Shown: positions 45,288 through 53,717, counted from the stretch's first letter. The stretch: DNA of 58,864 bases from Maribacter sp. 4G9 (GCF_002742265.1 NZ_MDGL01000053.1:1-58864); one strand, 5' to 3'. Notes: generated by a model from the letters alone, not told the origin. Program-made: numbers and translations.

Positions 45288-46067
45288 ATGGAAATTGAAA
45301 ACAGTACCCCCCCTTTGGGAGCTAAAGTGCTTCGGATAATCCCAGCCATAGACATCATTGAAGGGAAGTGTGTACGACTCTCCAAAGGAGATTATGATAC
45401 CAAGAAAATCTATAATGAGAATCCGCTTGAGGTCGCCAAGGAGTTTGAGGCTCATGGTATAAAATACCTCCACTTAGTGGATTTGGATGGTGCAAAATCC
45501 AAGCATATCGTAAACCATAAAGTATTGGAACAAATTGCATCACGTACGACATTAAAAATCGATTTTGGTGGTGGCTTGAAAACCGATAAGGATTTGCAAA
45601 TCGCCTTTGAAAGTGGCGCAAACCAGATTACCGGTGGAAGCATCGCTGTAAAAAACAGAGAAGTATTTCTTGGTTGGCTGAATGAACATGGGTCGGAAAG
45701 AATAATTCTTGGGGCCGATGCGATGGACGAAAAAGTGGCAGTTTCCGGATGGCAGGAAGAATCGACGGAAGACCTCATTCCTTTTATTCAGGAATATCAA
45801 AAGAAAGGTATTCGCTATGTGATCTGTACCGATATTTCCAAGGACGGAATGCTGCAAGGACCTTCGTTTCAATTGTATAAAAGAATACTTAAGGAAACTT
45901 CACCTGAAAATAACATAAATTTAATCGCTTCAGGTGGAATTTCAACTTTTGACGAGCTTCCAAAACTGGCGGAGCTAGGTTGTGAGGGGACCATAATTGG
46001 CAAAGCCATTTATGAAAACCGAATTACGTTAAAACAATTGGAAGAATATATTTTGAACAATGGATAA
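45288..46067 (+). CDS. hisA: ProFAR isomerase
   Basis: HisA is the TIM-barrel Amadori isomerase of the pathway. The 259-residue protein has [21 protein letters not shown], with the first catalytic Asp in AIDI, and the second half [16 protein letters not shown]. Family members start at M-R-I-I-P; here 15 extra residues ([15 protein letters not shown]) precede, encoded by a palindromic repeat copy. A GTG at 45327, preceded by GGGAG, could give a near-normal N-terminus as an alternative start. The gene begins 2 nt after hisH and overlaps the following DinB gene by 8 nt. Confidence 0.94.
   Translation: MEIENSTPPLGAKVLRIIPAIDIIEGKCVRLSKGDYDTKKIYNENPLEVAKEFEAHGIKYLHLVDLDGAKSKHIVNHKVLEQIASRTTLKIDFGGGLKTDKDLQIAFESGANQITGGSIAVKNREVFLGWLNEHGSERIILGADAMDEKVAVSGWQEESTEDLIPFIQEYQKKGIRYVICTDISKDGMLQGPSFQLYKRILKETSPENNINLIASGGISTFDELPKLAELGCEGTIIGKAIYENRITLKQLEEYILNNG
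45303..45326 (+). repeat. G/C-rich palindromic repeat in frame in hisA
   Basis: AGTACCCCCCCTTTGGGAGC followed by TAAA is a decayed or shorter copy of AGTTCCCCC-TTT-GGGGG-x-GGGGGCTAA. It encodes STPPLGAK, close in layout to the hisB extension (both begin M-[KE]-I-E and contain NS-[ST]-P, then G and KV). Confidence 0.6.
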
Positions 46068-46578
46068 GGAATCACAGTTAATAGAGGAACTGGTCAAAAA
46101 CGCCCTGTACCGGATGGACGAAAGTACACGGATGATCAAAAAAAGCCTTGGAATCGTAACAGATAAGGAGATTTGGCAAAAACCAAATGATTCCCTCAAT
46201 AGTATCGGGAACCTTATCCTTCACCTATGTGGAAATATGACCCAATACATAATTTCTTCCCTGGGGGAAGTGGACGATGTGCGAGATAGGGATGCCGAGT
46301 TTCAAACCAAAGGGGGACTTACCAAGGAGGAATTGATTAAAAAACTGGAGAATACGGTGGATGATGCCAAAAGGGTCATTTTTGATGCCAAGCCGGAGCA
46401 ACTGATTAAGATTCGGTCCGTTCAAGGCTTTTCCTTTTCCGGGGTAGGGGTCATTATGCATGCGGTGGAGCATTTTTCCTACCACACGGGCCAAATCGCT
46501 TTTTGGGTAAAGTTTATGAGGGACAAGGATCTTGGATTTTATGATGGAATTGATTTAAACTCTATAAATGAAAATTAA
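46060..46578 (+). CDS. DinB-like protein in the his operon
   Basis: The 172-residue protein resembles the DinB/DUF1572 four-helix group. The metal histidines are in [16 protein letters not shown] and [22 protein letters not shown]. It overlaps hisA by 8 nt and is translated from within its end, so it is transcribed with the his genes. No histidine-pathway role is known. Enzymes of this group can use thiol cofactors; the function here is unknown. Confidence 0.82.
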   Translation: MDKESQLIEELVKNALYRMDESTRMIKKSLGIVTDKEIWQKPNDSLNSIGNLILHLCGNMTQYIISSLGEVDDVRDRDAEFQTKGGLTKEELIKKLENTVDDAKRVIFDAKPEQLIKIRSVQGFSFSGVGVIMHAVEHFSYHTGQIAFWVKFMRDKDLGFYDGIDLNSINEN

Positions 46579-46641
46579 TTTCTAAGGAACAAGGTTGAAA
46601 ATACGAGATTAGAAGTAATAGTTTTTTATTTAAAGAAAGGT

Positions 46642-46992
46642 ATGCAAGATTTGAAATCTAGGACCAAAAGATTTGCTATAGACTGCTGGGTTTTATGTGA
46701 AAAATTACCCAAATCAAGGGAGTTTGATGCTTGGGTAAGACAATTAATTAAAAGTTCCAGTTCGGTTGGAGCGAACTACCGTGCTTCTCAGAGAGCTAAA
46801 TCTACTGCGGATTTTATCAATAAATTAAAAATTGTTGAAGAAGAAGTTGACGAGTCCGTCTATTGGCTGGAATTATTACTTGAAATATTGCCCAACTATG
46901 AAACAGAAATAAATAAACTGATAGGCGAAGGGAAAGAATTATTGGCAATTACAGTGGCTTCCATTAAAACTGCCAGAAAGAACAAAAATTGA
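46642..46992 (+). CDS. Four-helix-bundle protein (23S rRNA intervening-sequence protein family)
   Basis: The 116-residue protein has the family core: FAIDCWVLCEKLPKSREFDAWVRQLIKSSSSVGANYRASQRAKSTADFINKLKIVEEEVDESVYWLELLLEI. Members were first found in insertions of 23S rRNA genes and also include the Avd accessory proteins of diversity-generating retroelements. Here it stands alone between DinB and hisF, without an rRNA or reverse transcriptase nearby. Both flanks are AT-rich gaps (63 and 58 nt) with word-like repeats, unlike the tight junctions elsewhere in the operon, which suggests a late insertion. Confidence 0.88.
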   Translation: MQDLKSRTKRFAIDCWVLCEKLPKSREFDAWVRQLIKSSSSVGANYRASQRAKSTADFINKLKIVEEEVDESVYWLELLLEILPNYETEINKLIGEGKELLAITVASIKTARKNKN

Positions 46993-47000
46993 TTGATTTT

Positions 47001-47045
47001 CCTAAAATTTCACATTTGTACCTTGTACTTTTAACTTTCCACCTG
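47001..47045. repeat. Word-like repeat ahead of hisF
   Basis: The words TTTGTACC, TTGTACTTTT and AACTTTCCACC follow each other in the gap between the four-helix-bundle gene and hisF. It is a short degenerate repeat of the class seen at 28968. No hairpin is evident. Confidence 0.35.
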
Positions 47046-47050
47046 TAATT

Positions 47051-47806
47051 ATGTTAGCAAAAAGAATTATACCCTGTTTGGACATCAAGGACGGAAGAAC
47101 CGTAAAGGGAGTCAATTTTGTAGACTTAAGAGATGCGGGAGACCCCGTGGAATTAGCGGAAATCTATAGCCAGGAAGGTGCCGATGAGTTGGTATTTTTG
47201 GATATTTCGGCAACGGAGCAAAAAAGGAAAACCTTAGCGGATTTGGTGTATCACGTAGCGGAAAAGGTGAGTATTCCCTTTACGGTAGGTGGTGGAATAT
47301 CCTCTGTGGAGGATGTTGATATTTTGCTTCAGAATGGGGCGGACAAGGTGTCCATTAATTCCTCGGCAGTTAAAAATCCCCAATTAATCAACGATTTGGT
47401 GGCCAAATTCGGCTCCCAATGTATCGTTGTGGCAATCGATGCCAAAATGATAGAAGGAGAATGGATTGTGCACCTAGTGGGTGGAAAAGTACCTACGGAA
47501 CGTAAGTTGTTTGAATGGGCAAAAGAAGTTGAACAACGTGGAGCCGGAGAAATTTTGTTTACCTCCATGGATCACGATGGCACCAAGGACGGCTTTGCCA
47601 ATACGGCGTTGGCCCAGTTGTCCACAGAACTTAATATTCCTATCATTGCTTCGGGTGGTGCCGGAACGATGCGACATTTCATAGATACCTTTAAGGAAGG
47701 AAAGGCCGATGCAGCCTTGGCCGCCAGTGTATTTCATTTTAAGGAAATAAACATCAAAGATTTAAAGGAGGAATTAAACAACCAAGGAATCCCAGTTAGG
47801 ATTTAG
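47051..47806 (+). CDS. hisF: Imidazole glycerol phosphate synthase, cyclase subunit
   Basis: HisF is the TIM-barrel synthase that closes the imidazole ring and releases AICAR. The 251-residue protein has both catalytic Asp, D11 ([12 protein letters not shown]) and D130 (VVAIDAK), and the phosphate loops GGGISS and ASGGAG. It starts normally, without the repeat-derived extension seen in its relative hisA. Confidence 0.96.
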   Translation: MLAKRIIPCLDIKDGRTVKGVNFVDLRDAGDPVELAEIYSQEGADELVFLDISATEQKRKTLADLVYHVAEKVSIPFTVGGGISSVEDVDILLQNGADKVSINSSAVKNPQLINDLVAKFGSQCIVVAIDAKMIEGEWIVHLVGGKVPTERKLFEWAKEVEQRGAGEILFTSMDHDGTKDGFANTALAQLSTELNIPIIASGGAGTMRHFIDTFKEGKADAALAASVFHFKEINIKDLKEELNNQGIPVRI

Positions 47807-47826
47807 AATCAAGCAATAAAGAATCG

Positions 47827-48522
47827 ATGAAAAAAATTGGACTAATTGGTGGTATCACGTGGCAATCGACGCAATTGTATTATCGGTACTTAAACGAAGC
47901 CGTGAATAAAGCCCTGGGCGAATCGCATTCCTGCAAGTTGATACTGGAGTCGGTGGATTTTCAAGAAATATCGGAAAAGCAAAGTAGGGGAGATTGGGAA
48001 TCCTTGAATACTGATTTTGCCGAAATTGGAAAGAGATTGGAAAATGCGGGGGCTGGGATTATTCTAATCGGCGCCAATACCATGCATCTTTGTGCGGACA
48101 GCATCAAGGAAAGTACCAGTATCCCTCTATTGCATATAGCCGAAGCCACTGGGGAGGCCATTATAGCCCAAGAGTTGGACAAAGTGCTCTTGTTGGGTAC
48201 CAAATATACCATGGGGCTTGATTTTTATAAGAATATCCTAAAGAATCAATTTGGAATAACGACCATGGTTCCCAGTGAAACGGACCAAGAGTTGGTCCAT
48301 AACATCATTTACACAGAACTTGCAAAAGGAATTATCTTGCCAGATTCCAGAAAGGAGTACCAAGCCATTATAGGTAAAGCGGAAGAACTTGGGGCACAAG
48401 GAGTAATCTTAGGCTGCACTGAAATCCCGCTGTTGATACAACAGGAACATTGCAATATTCCTACCTTTGATACGACACAAATACATGCAAATGCAGCCGT
48501 GAAATTTTCACTGGCCAAATAG
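47827..48522 (+). CDS. Aspartate/glutamate racemase family protein, one-cysteine type
   Basis: The 231-residue protein has KKIGLIGGITWQSTQLYYRYLN, GANTMHLCADSI and GVILGCTEIPLLI. Of the two catalytic cysteines of this family only the second (GCTE) is present. At the first site the residue before NTMH is Ala, where two-Cys racemases have Cys and E. coli YgeA-type enzymes have Thr. One-directional L-to-D activity or a lost racemase activity is possible. It lies between hisF and hisIE with 20- and 9-nt gaps, so it is transcribed with them. Confidence 0.85.
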   Translation: MKKIGLIGGITWQSTQLYYRYLNEAVNKALGESHSCKLILESVDFQEISEKQSRGDWESLNTDFAEIGKRLENAGAGIILIGANTMHLCADSIKESTSIPLLHIAEATGEAIIAQELDKVLLLGTKYTMGLDFYKNILKNQFGITTMVPSETDQELVHNIIYTELAKGIILPDSRKEYQAIIGKAEELGAQGVILGCTEIPLLIQQEHCNIPTFDTTQIHANAAVKFSLAK

Positions 48523-48531
48523 AACTATCAC

Positions 48532-49131
48532 ATGAAAGTTGATTTTAAAAAGAATAGGGACGGACTTGTTCCTGCCATCATCCAAGATGCCAGAACAAAA
48601 AATGTGCTCATGTTGGGCTATATGAACGAGGAAGCTTTGCAAAAGACCCAAGAAAGTGGAAAAGTTACTTTTTTTAGCCGAACCAAGGAACGTCTGTGGA
48701 CCAAAGGGGAGGAAAGCGGAAATTTTCTACACTTGGTAAGCATAAAGAACGACTGTGATAACGACACGCTTTTGATTTCTGTCGATCCGGTTGGACCTAC
48801 CTGCCATACCGGAAGCGATACCTGTTGGAATGAGATAAATACTTCTAGTTTCGGTTTTTTTTCAGAATTGGAAAATACGATTGAGCAACGTAGGAAAGCG
48901 GCCAAAGGCGACACTTCCTATGTTGCGTCCCTTTTTGAAAAGGGAATCAACAAAATTGCGCAAAAAGTAGGGGAGGAGGCTGTTGAAACCGTTATCGAGG
49001 CCATGGACAATAACGATGATTTGTTTCTATATGAAAGTGCCGATTTACTTTTTCACTATTTGATTCTACTACAGGCGAAAGGATTTACCTTGAAGGATAT
49101 TGAAGCCGAATTGATGAAGCGTAAGAAATAA
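48532..49131 (+). CDS. hisIE: Bifunctional phosphoribosyl-AMP cyclohydrolase / phosphoribosyl-ATP pyrophosphatase
   Basis: The 199-residue fusion carries HisI (about 1-105; VLMLGYMNEEAL, TFFSRTKERLWTKGEESGN, zinc Cys residues in NDCDNDT and GPTCHTGSDTCW) and HisE (about 110-199; SYVASLFEKGINKIAQKVGEEAVETVIEA). It is the last gene of the operon. The DUF1080 pseudogene converges on it, and no hairpin terminator was seen in the 15-nt gap. Confidence 0.95.
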   Translation: MKVDFKKNRDGLVPAIIQDARTKNVLMLGYMNEEALQKTQESGKVTFFSRTKERLWTKGEESGNFLHLVSIKNDCDNDTLLISVDPVGPTCHTGSDTCWNEINTSSFGFFSELENTIEQRRKAAKGDTSYVASLFEKGINKIAQKVGEEAVETVIEAMDNNDDLFLYESADLLFHYLILLQAKGFTLKDIEAELMKRKK

Positions 49132-49146
49132 GGAATTTAGAGTATT

Positions 49147-49875
49147 CTAATGTTCAAGTCGCCTTACCCTAATATTTTTAAAATATACCCGCTGTCCATG
49201 ATGTTGAAACATAATGTGCCCTTCCTTATCTGAATGAAACTCTGGATTTTCCTTGAACTTGCTTTGCCCCAGCAATTCCTTCATTTCCGGACTGTCCATG
49301 GTAAAATCAATCACTTTTTTACCATTTAACCAATGCTCAACATGGCCATTATTATGAATAAGCTTGGCCGTATTGAAGTCTCCAATGGGTTTCAATTCTT
49401 TGTTTACGGGTTTGATTAAATCATACAAGGAACCAGCGGACCGCACAGCGAGGGTATCATAAAAATTCTCGTCATCCAAGATTTGTAGTTCATAATTGTC
49501 CAACCAATTGGGACTGTTTCCGTTTCCAGATTCCATGGTCAAGTCTTCCTGCATGTGAAAGAAGACACCGGAATTGGCGGCAGTATCCACGGCCCACTCA
49601 TACTCCAATTCAAAATCCTTAAAACGTTCTTTTGTAATCAAATCCCTATTGGTCGTATCCGGATTGGCAATTAAAGCCCCATTTTCAACATACCAGATTT
49701 CTTTCGGAAACTCATCCATTCCGTACCCTCTTAGGGCATTGGTGGATGATCCATCAAAAATGACGATCCAATCATTCTAGGCATGGGACTTAGCTTTGGG
49801 CAAGGATTTCTTTTTGTTGGAATCACAGGAACAAACTAGGCCGAAAATTAGGACAATGCTTAATAGTTTTTTCAT
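49147..49875 (-). pseudogene. DUF1080 (3-keto-disaccharide hydrolase-like) lipoprotein gene with in-frame TAG
   Basis: From ATG at 49875 the frame encodes a lipoprotein signal (MKKLLSIVLIFGLVCSC) and linker, then meets TAG at 49777-49779 (codon 33). After it the same frame continues with NDWIVIFDGSSTNALRGYG and a complete DUF1080 domain to 49147, 242 residues in all if read through. CAG to TAG is the simplest cause. A restart at ATG 49719 would give 190 residues lacking the signal and the first strand. The rest of the frame is undamaged, so the event is recent, a sequencing error or a tolerated change. Confidence 0.8.
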
Positions 49876-49912
49876 TTTTTGTTGGTTGTTTTGGTGTTAC
49901 AAACCTTATTAT

Positions 49913-50458
49913 TTATTCTTCTAAAATCTTCGTTTCGAATCCGTCAATGCTTTGGGTGTTCTTGTTTTTCCAATATTCCCTGATGTTTTCCTCGCCTTGT
50001 TTTTCAGCCCAGAGGTTTAAGGTGGTGCGTTCCTCTTTGTAATCCATAAAGGGTACGGCAAAGCCACAGGACGTTTGGACTAAATCCACTTGCATTTCTA
50101 TAATTTGTCTGGCACCAGCATTTGGGGGGAATAAATGGACATATTTTTTAAATCCTTCATCACGCTTGTGGAAAATTGCTGCGTTCCCGTAAAGCCTTAA
50201 AATCATAGGTTTTCCCTCAAAAGCACAGAACAAGATAGTCATTCTATTATCTTTGATAAGATGCGCAGCCGTTTCGTTACCGCTCCCGGTCAAGTTTAAC
50301 CAAACTACTTTATTTTTATCGATAACCCTAAGACTATCGGTTCCTTTTGGGGATATATTCACTCGGCCATCAGAAGCGGCCGTCCCAACGAAGAATATAT
50401 GCTGATTTTCTATAAATGACCTGTGTTCGGAACCTATTCCTGGCAACTTTTTTCCCAT
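49913..50458 (-). CDS. Pyridoxamine 5'-phosphate oxidase family protein
   Basis: The 181-residue protein has the FMN-binding split-barrel layout: HIFFVGTAASDGRVNISPKGTDSLRVID, KVVWLNLTGSGNETAAHLIKDN and RMTILFCAFEGKPMILRLYG. This subgroup binds FMN or F420-like flavins and is mostly uncharacterised; true PdxH activity is unlikely from the motifs. It stands upstream of the DUF1080 gene on the same strand with a 37-nt gap. Confidence 0.85.
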   Translation of the reverse strand: MGKKLPGIGSEHRSFIENQHIFFVGTAASDGRVNISPKGTDSLRVIDKNKVVWLNLTGSGNETAAHLIKDNRMTILFCAFEGKPMILRLYGNAAIFHKRDEGFKKYVHLFPPNAGARQIIEMQVDLVQTSCGFAVPFMDYKEERTTLNLWAEKQGEENIREYWKNKNTQSIDGFETKILEE

Positions 50459-50751
50459 TTGGATTTTCTAATTTCTTAAAAACAGGAAATTTAAGGATTA
50501 AATTGTTTTCTGGTTTTATGTATGAATTCCTTTTTATAAGGGATTATTGAAAAACTTTCACTGCTTCATTATGAAAATACAGGTCATTTTTGGTAGCATA
50601 ACTATCATTGATTTTTCTATTTAAATAAAATACAAACTCCGAATACTTAATTAGATTAAGTGATATCAAATTAATTTCTAGGATGTTTAAAAGCCAATGT
50701 AATTCAGAATCGTTTTGTATTTTTAAATAATAACTCTTAAAAGGATTGGAA

Positions 50752-51357
50752 ATGACCATACTGAACAAGATTAAATGGGTTTTGGGTATATTAATGATTT
50801 TTGTACTGATCATTGCCACAAATCTCATTGACCGAAATAATTTTTTAAGGGTTAGGGATTCCGTCACCTCTATCTATGAGGATCGCCTGGTAGTCAAGGA
50901 TATCATTTATGAAATTGCCCGATATCTACAGGAAAAGGAGCTTGCCATGGTACGGAAGGACTCCACTTTTTACACAGGCAGGACCATGGTGATAGATGAC
51001 AAGATTCAAAATTTGATGCTTCGATATCAAGAAACCAAATTGACCAAAGAAGAAGCAAAAGTCTTTGGCGAACTCAAAGGAAATCTTGTGAAACTGGAAG
51101 CTCAAGAAACGAAATTTGTTGAATCTGGGAAGACACAAAAGGAACTTCTTCAATCAAGTATTAATGATATTAATGAAAATCTATACGACCTTTCACAAAT
51201 TCAGTTGAGCGAAGGTAACCGACAAATGAATATTAGTAAAAAGGCGGTGGACGCTGTAGAATTGTTTACCCAACTTGAAATCTATGTGCTGATTGTTCTC
51301 GCCATACTAATTCAGATAATTGTTATCTATGATCCCAAGAATAGTGATGAGAAGTAG
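50752..51357 (+). CDS. Two-TM protein with MCP-type four-helix-bundle sensor domain
   Basis: The product has 201 residues from ATG 50752 (a TTG two codons earlier is not needed). One membrane helix (VLGILMIFVLIIATNLI) is followed by an extracytoplasmic helical bundle of 4HB_MCP type (about 22-175) and a second helix (LEIYVLIVLAILIQIIVIY) close to the C-terminus. There is no HAMP, kinase or methyl-accepting signalling domain, so it is a stand-alone sensor module. It is isolated between minus-strand genes, and its partner is unknown. Confidence 0.7.
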   Translation: MTILNKIKWVLGILMIFVLIIATNLIDRNNFLRVRDSVTSIYEDRLVVKDIIYEIARYLQEKELAMVRKDSTFYTGRTMVIDDKIQNLMLRYQETKLTKEEAKVFGELKGNLVKLEAQETKFVESGKTQKELLQSSINDINENLYDLSQIQLSEGNRQMNISKKAVDAVELFTQLEIYVLIVLAILIQIIVIYDPKNSDEK

Positions 51358-51385
51358 GTTTAAGAACGGTATGGTGTTTAAATTC

Positions 51386-51856
51386 CTAATTTTTTGATTG
51401 TCCAATTTTCTTCTTGAAGCACACACTGTTCCCCACGCCCACGTAGGGTGGGTAATTGGCCGTTACGGCATAACCGTTCTTTTTATACAGACTGATGGCT
51501 TCCGGTTGCCGAAGCCCTGTTTCCAGTACGCAATAGGTAAAGCCCAGTTCACGGGCCCACTCCTCTAGGGCCTTCAAAATTTTGGAGGCAATGCCCTTGC
51601 CCCTCATTTCTGGGTCCACGTACATGCGCTTTACCTCCGCACTATGTTCATCAAAACGTTTAAAGGCTCCGCAGCCTAGCGCAATGCCATCTGCCCAATA
51701 AACTATACAGTGCCTTAGCTGGGTAATGCCATTAAACTGGGAATAAAAGGCAGTGTCCTCACCATCGCGCTCGGCCAAATCCGCATCCAACAATTGAACC
51801 AACTTTTGAAAGTCGCCGTTCCCGGAATCCGTTCTAAGAAATTCTTCCTGTTTCAT
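51386..51856 (-). CDS. GNAT family N-acetyltransferase
   Basis: The 156-residue protein has the acetyl-CoA binding motif RGKGIASKILKALEEWARELG preceded by VKRMYVDPEMRG, and the C-terminal ALSLYKKNGY-like segment (AISLYKKNGYAVTANYPPY). The substrate is unknown. It lies 4 nt downstream of the metallophosphatase gene and may be co-transcribed with it. Confidence 0.88.
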   Translation of the reverse strand: MKQEEFLRTDSGNGDFQKLVQLLDADLAERDGEDTAFYSQFNGITQLRHCIVYWADGIALGCGAFKRFDEHSAEVKRMYVDPEMRGKGIASKILKALEEWARELGFTYCVLETGLRQPEAISLYKKNGYAVTANYPPYVGVGNSVCFKKKIGQSKN

Positions 51857-51860
51857 TTAT

Positions 51861-52766
51861 TTAAACGGAAATGGAGATGCCTTGGGCACTAGGGCCACCA
51901 GCATCAAAATAAAAATCGATCCTGCCCAGGTTCACACCAAAACAACCCACTTGATTCACTAAAATGTCACGTCCGACGGCATTGGCCACAATCGTGGGGC
52001 GTTCCAAAAAGGTATGGGTATGGCCGCCGATGATCAAATCGGTATACCTGGTTCGCTGGGCTAGGGTAAGGTCGTCTGGTCTATTTTCGTTTTCGTAGCT
52101 ATAGCCCAAATGGGATAGGCAAATAACCACATCACATTTTTCGGTTTCCCTTAACAGGGTTTCCATGTCCGAAGCTATTTCATAGGGATCCAGATATTCG
52201 GTTTCCTTGTACAAATTTTTGGTCACCAATCCTGCCAATCGGATTCCAATACCATATATGCCCACTTTGATACCATCCCGTATATAGGTTTTGTAGGGTT
52301 TTGTGTAACCGTCCAGGACCGTATTGGAAAAATCATAATTGGCGATGAGAAAATCAAAACTAGCATAGGGCAGCTGGGCCAAAAGGCCGTCTATACCATT
52401 GTCAAAGTCATGGTTCCCAATAGTAGAGGCATCATATTTTAATTTGCTCATCAGCTTGAACTCCAACTCGCCGCCGTAAAAATTAAAATAAGGGGTACCT
52501 TGAAAAATATCACCGGCATCCAGCAGCAGGGTATTTGGATTTTCTTTCCGTATGCTTTGCACCAAACCCGCCCTTCTGGCTAGCCCTCCCAAACCTGGAA
52601 AATCCGCATGATTTTTTGGAAAGGGGTCAATGTGGCTATGTACGTCATTGGTGTGCAGGACGGTGAGGTGTTTTTTTCTGTCCGTACAGGAATTAAGGCA
52701 AAGCCCTCCTGCCGATACCATTACCGACCCCGCCACCGTTCGTGAAACAAATTTTCTTCTATCCAT
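51861..52766 (-). CDS. 5'-nucleotidase-type metallophosphatase domain protein (exported)
   Basis: The product has 301 residues from MDRRKFVSRT (a TTG four codons upstream is less likely). A Tat-like RRKF signal and a Cys in LNSCTD suggest export, perhaps as a lipoprotein. Metal-site motifs are VLHTNDVHSHIDP, LDAGDIFQGTPYF, STIGNHDFDNG, SHLGYS and IIGGHTHTF. It covers only the catalytic half of UshA-type 5'-nucleotidases; the substrate-binding half is encoded by the separate gene at 52932. The two likely work as a pair. Confidence 0.88.
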   Translation of the reverse strand: MDRRKFVSRTVAGSVMVSAGGLCLNSCTDRKKHLTVLHTNDVHSHIDPFPKNHADFPGLGGLARRAGLVQSIRKENPNTLLLDAGDIFQGTPYFNFYGGELEFKLMSKLKYDASTIGNHDFDNGIDGLLAQLPYASFDFLIANYDFSNTVLDGYTKPYKTYIRDGIKVGIYGIGIRLAGLVTKNLYKETEYLDPYEIASDMETLLRETEKCDVVICLSHLGYSYENENRPDDLTLAQRTRYTDLIIGGHTHTFLERPTIVANAVGRDILVNQVGCFGVNLGRIDFYFDAGGPSAQGISISV

Positions 52767-52797
52767 TTTTAAGTTCAAAAATCAAGTTCAATTTAGT

Positions 52798-52837
52798 TGT
52801 GGGTTGTTCTTTGTTGGTTGTTCGTTGTTGGTTGTAA
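52798..52837. repeat. GTTGTTC-type word repeat
   Basis: TTGTGGGTTGTTCTTTGTTG followed by GTTGTTCGTTGTTGGTTGTA repeats the GTTGTTCGTTG words of 28970-28987. It lies between the two halves of the split 5'-nucleotidase. Confidence 0.55.
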
Positions 52838-52874
52838 GATGAAAATACCAAATACAAGTATCAAATCTGTTTTC

Positions 52875-52920
52875 ACCCACTAGTCCACTAATTTTTTAAC
52901 CCCTAGTTCACTAACTACCA
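52875..52920 (-). repeat. CTAGTTCACTAA-type word repeat
   Basis: ACCCACTAGTCCACTAATTT, then TTTAACCCCTAGTTCACTAA, is on the opposite strand to the TTAGTGAACTAG words at 58574-58646. Both occurrences include a TTTAACCC/GGGTTAAA segment, so they are members of one family. Confidence 0.5.
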
Positions 52921-52931
52921 AAATCCAACAT

Positions 52932-53717
52932 TCATTCCACCTTATAATATCTTAGATCTACCTTGGGCGAAAGCGTATCTACCTTTCTAAAATAATCGAT
53001 CATGGCACTCCTAATTTTATAGTCGATGTCCGTCACTTCCAAGGCATCCTTAAAAAACACCATATCATCACCGCCGGACACTAAGTAGTCTGATGTGGCC
53101 ACATAATAATTTCTATTATCATCAAAGGGTTCGCCTCTAATATCCAGGGATTTTATACGATCCTCCTTGTCCAAAACCAATTGTATGCCGGCCACGGGAT
53201 GCGCCCTTTTTGATTTGATGAGATAGGCTAGCATTTCCTTGACGGATTTACCGCTTAATTCCACTACCACGGTAGTGTTCTCAAAGGGCATGACCTCAAA
53301 GGCCGTTCGAGCGGATACACTTCCCTTTGATATATTGGAACGGATACCGCCATGGTTCAACAACACAAAATCCAAATCCTTACCGGTTCGGCTTTTAAAA
53401 ATGGGGGCTGCCTGTTCCAGAATGATATCCGCCATTAGATTCCCGGCACTGGTATTGTAGGTACCATCCGTTTTGCTAATGTCCCATGAGGCGTATGCCA
53501 AAGTACTGTCCAAAACCGACTCCACATGCTCATGGTACGGAAGTATATATTCTGAAATGGAATCTACAGGGGCAAAGGCGCTGTCCACCACTACCTTAAT
53601 CCCGTTGATTTTCCGTAAGTTTCTGGAGGTCTGGCTACAGGATACAAGCCCAAGAATTGTTGTAAATATAACAAAATGTTGTATTTTTAAACATTCAAAG
53701 TGTTTTAACTTCGCCAT
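52932..53717 (-). CDS. 5'-nucleotidase C-terminal domain lipoprotein
   Basis: The 261-residue product has a signal peptide with lipobox LGLVSC and the 5_nucleotid_C domain: NLMADIILEQAAP, FVLLNHGGIRSNISKGSVSARTAFEVMPFENTTVVVELSGKSV and YYVATSDYLVSGGDDMVFF. This domain binds the nucleotide base in UshA. It lacks the metallophosphatase half, which is the next gene downstream (51861-52766). The pair probably forms one periplasmic nucleotidase from two polypeptides. Confidence 0.88.
   Translation of the reverse strand: MAKLKHFECLKIQHFVIFTTILGLVSCSQTSRNLRKINGIKVVVDSAFAPVDSISEYILPYHEHVESVLDSTLAYASWDISKTDGTYNTSAGNLMADIILEQAAPIFKSRTGKDLDFVLLNHGGIRSNISKGSVSARTAFEVMPFENTTVVVELSGKSVKEMLAYLIKSKRAHPVAGIQLVLDKEDRIKSLDIRGEPFDDNRNYYVATSDYLVSGGDDMVFFKDALEVTDIDYKIRSAMIDYFRKVDTLSPKVDLRYYKVE

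Noticed and set aside
49777..49779. TAG in the DUF1080 gene as a recoded codon (pyrrolysine or programmed read-through)
   Set aside because: The position is in a linker, not at an active site, there is no downstream element, and pyrrolysine genes are not expected in flavobacteria. A nonsense mutation or sequence error is simpler.
50544..50867. Minus-strand ORF of 107 codons
   Set aside because: It begins inside the plus-strand sensor-bundle gene and runs into AT-rich intergenic DNA; the residue composition (Ile, Asn, Leu, Lys) is that of translated AT-rich sequence and no domain is visible.
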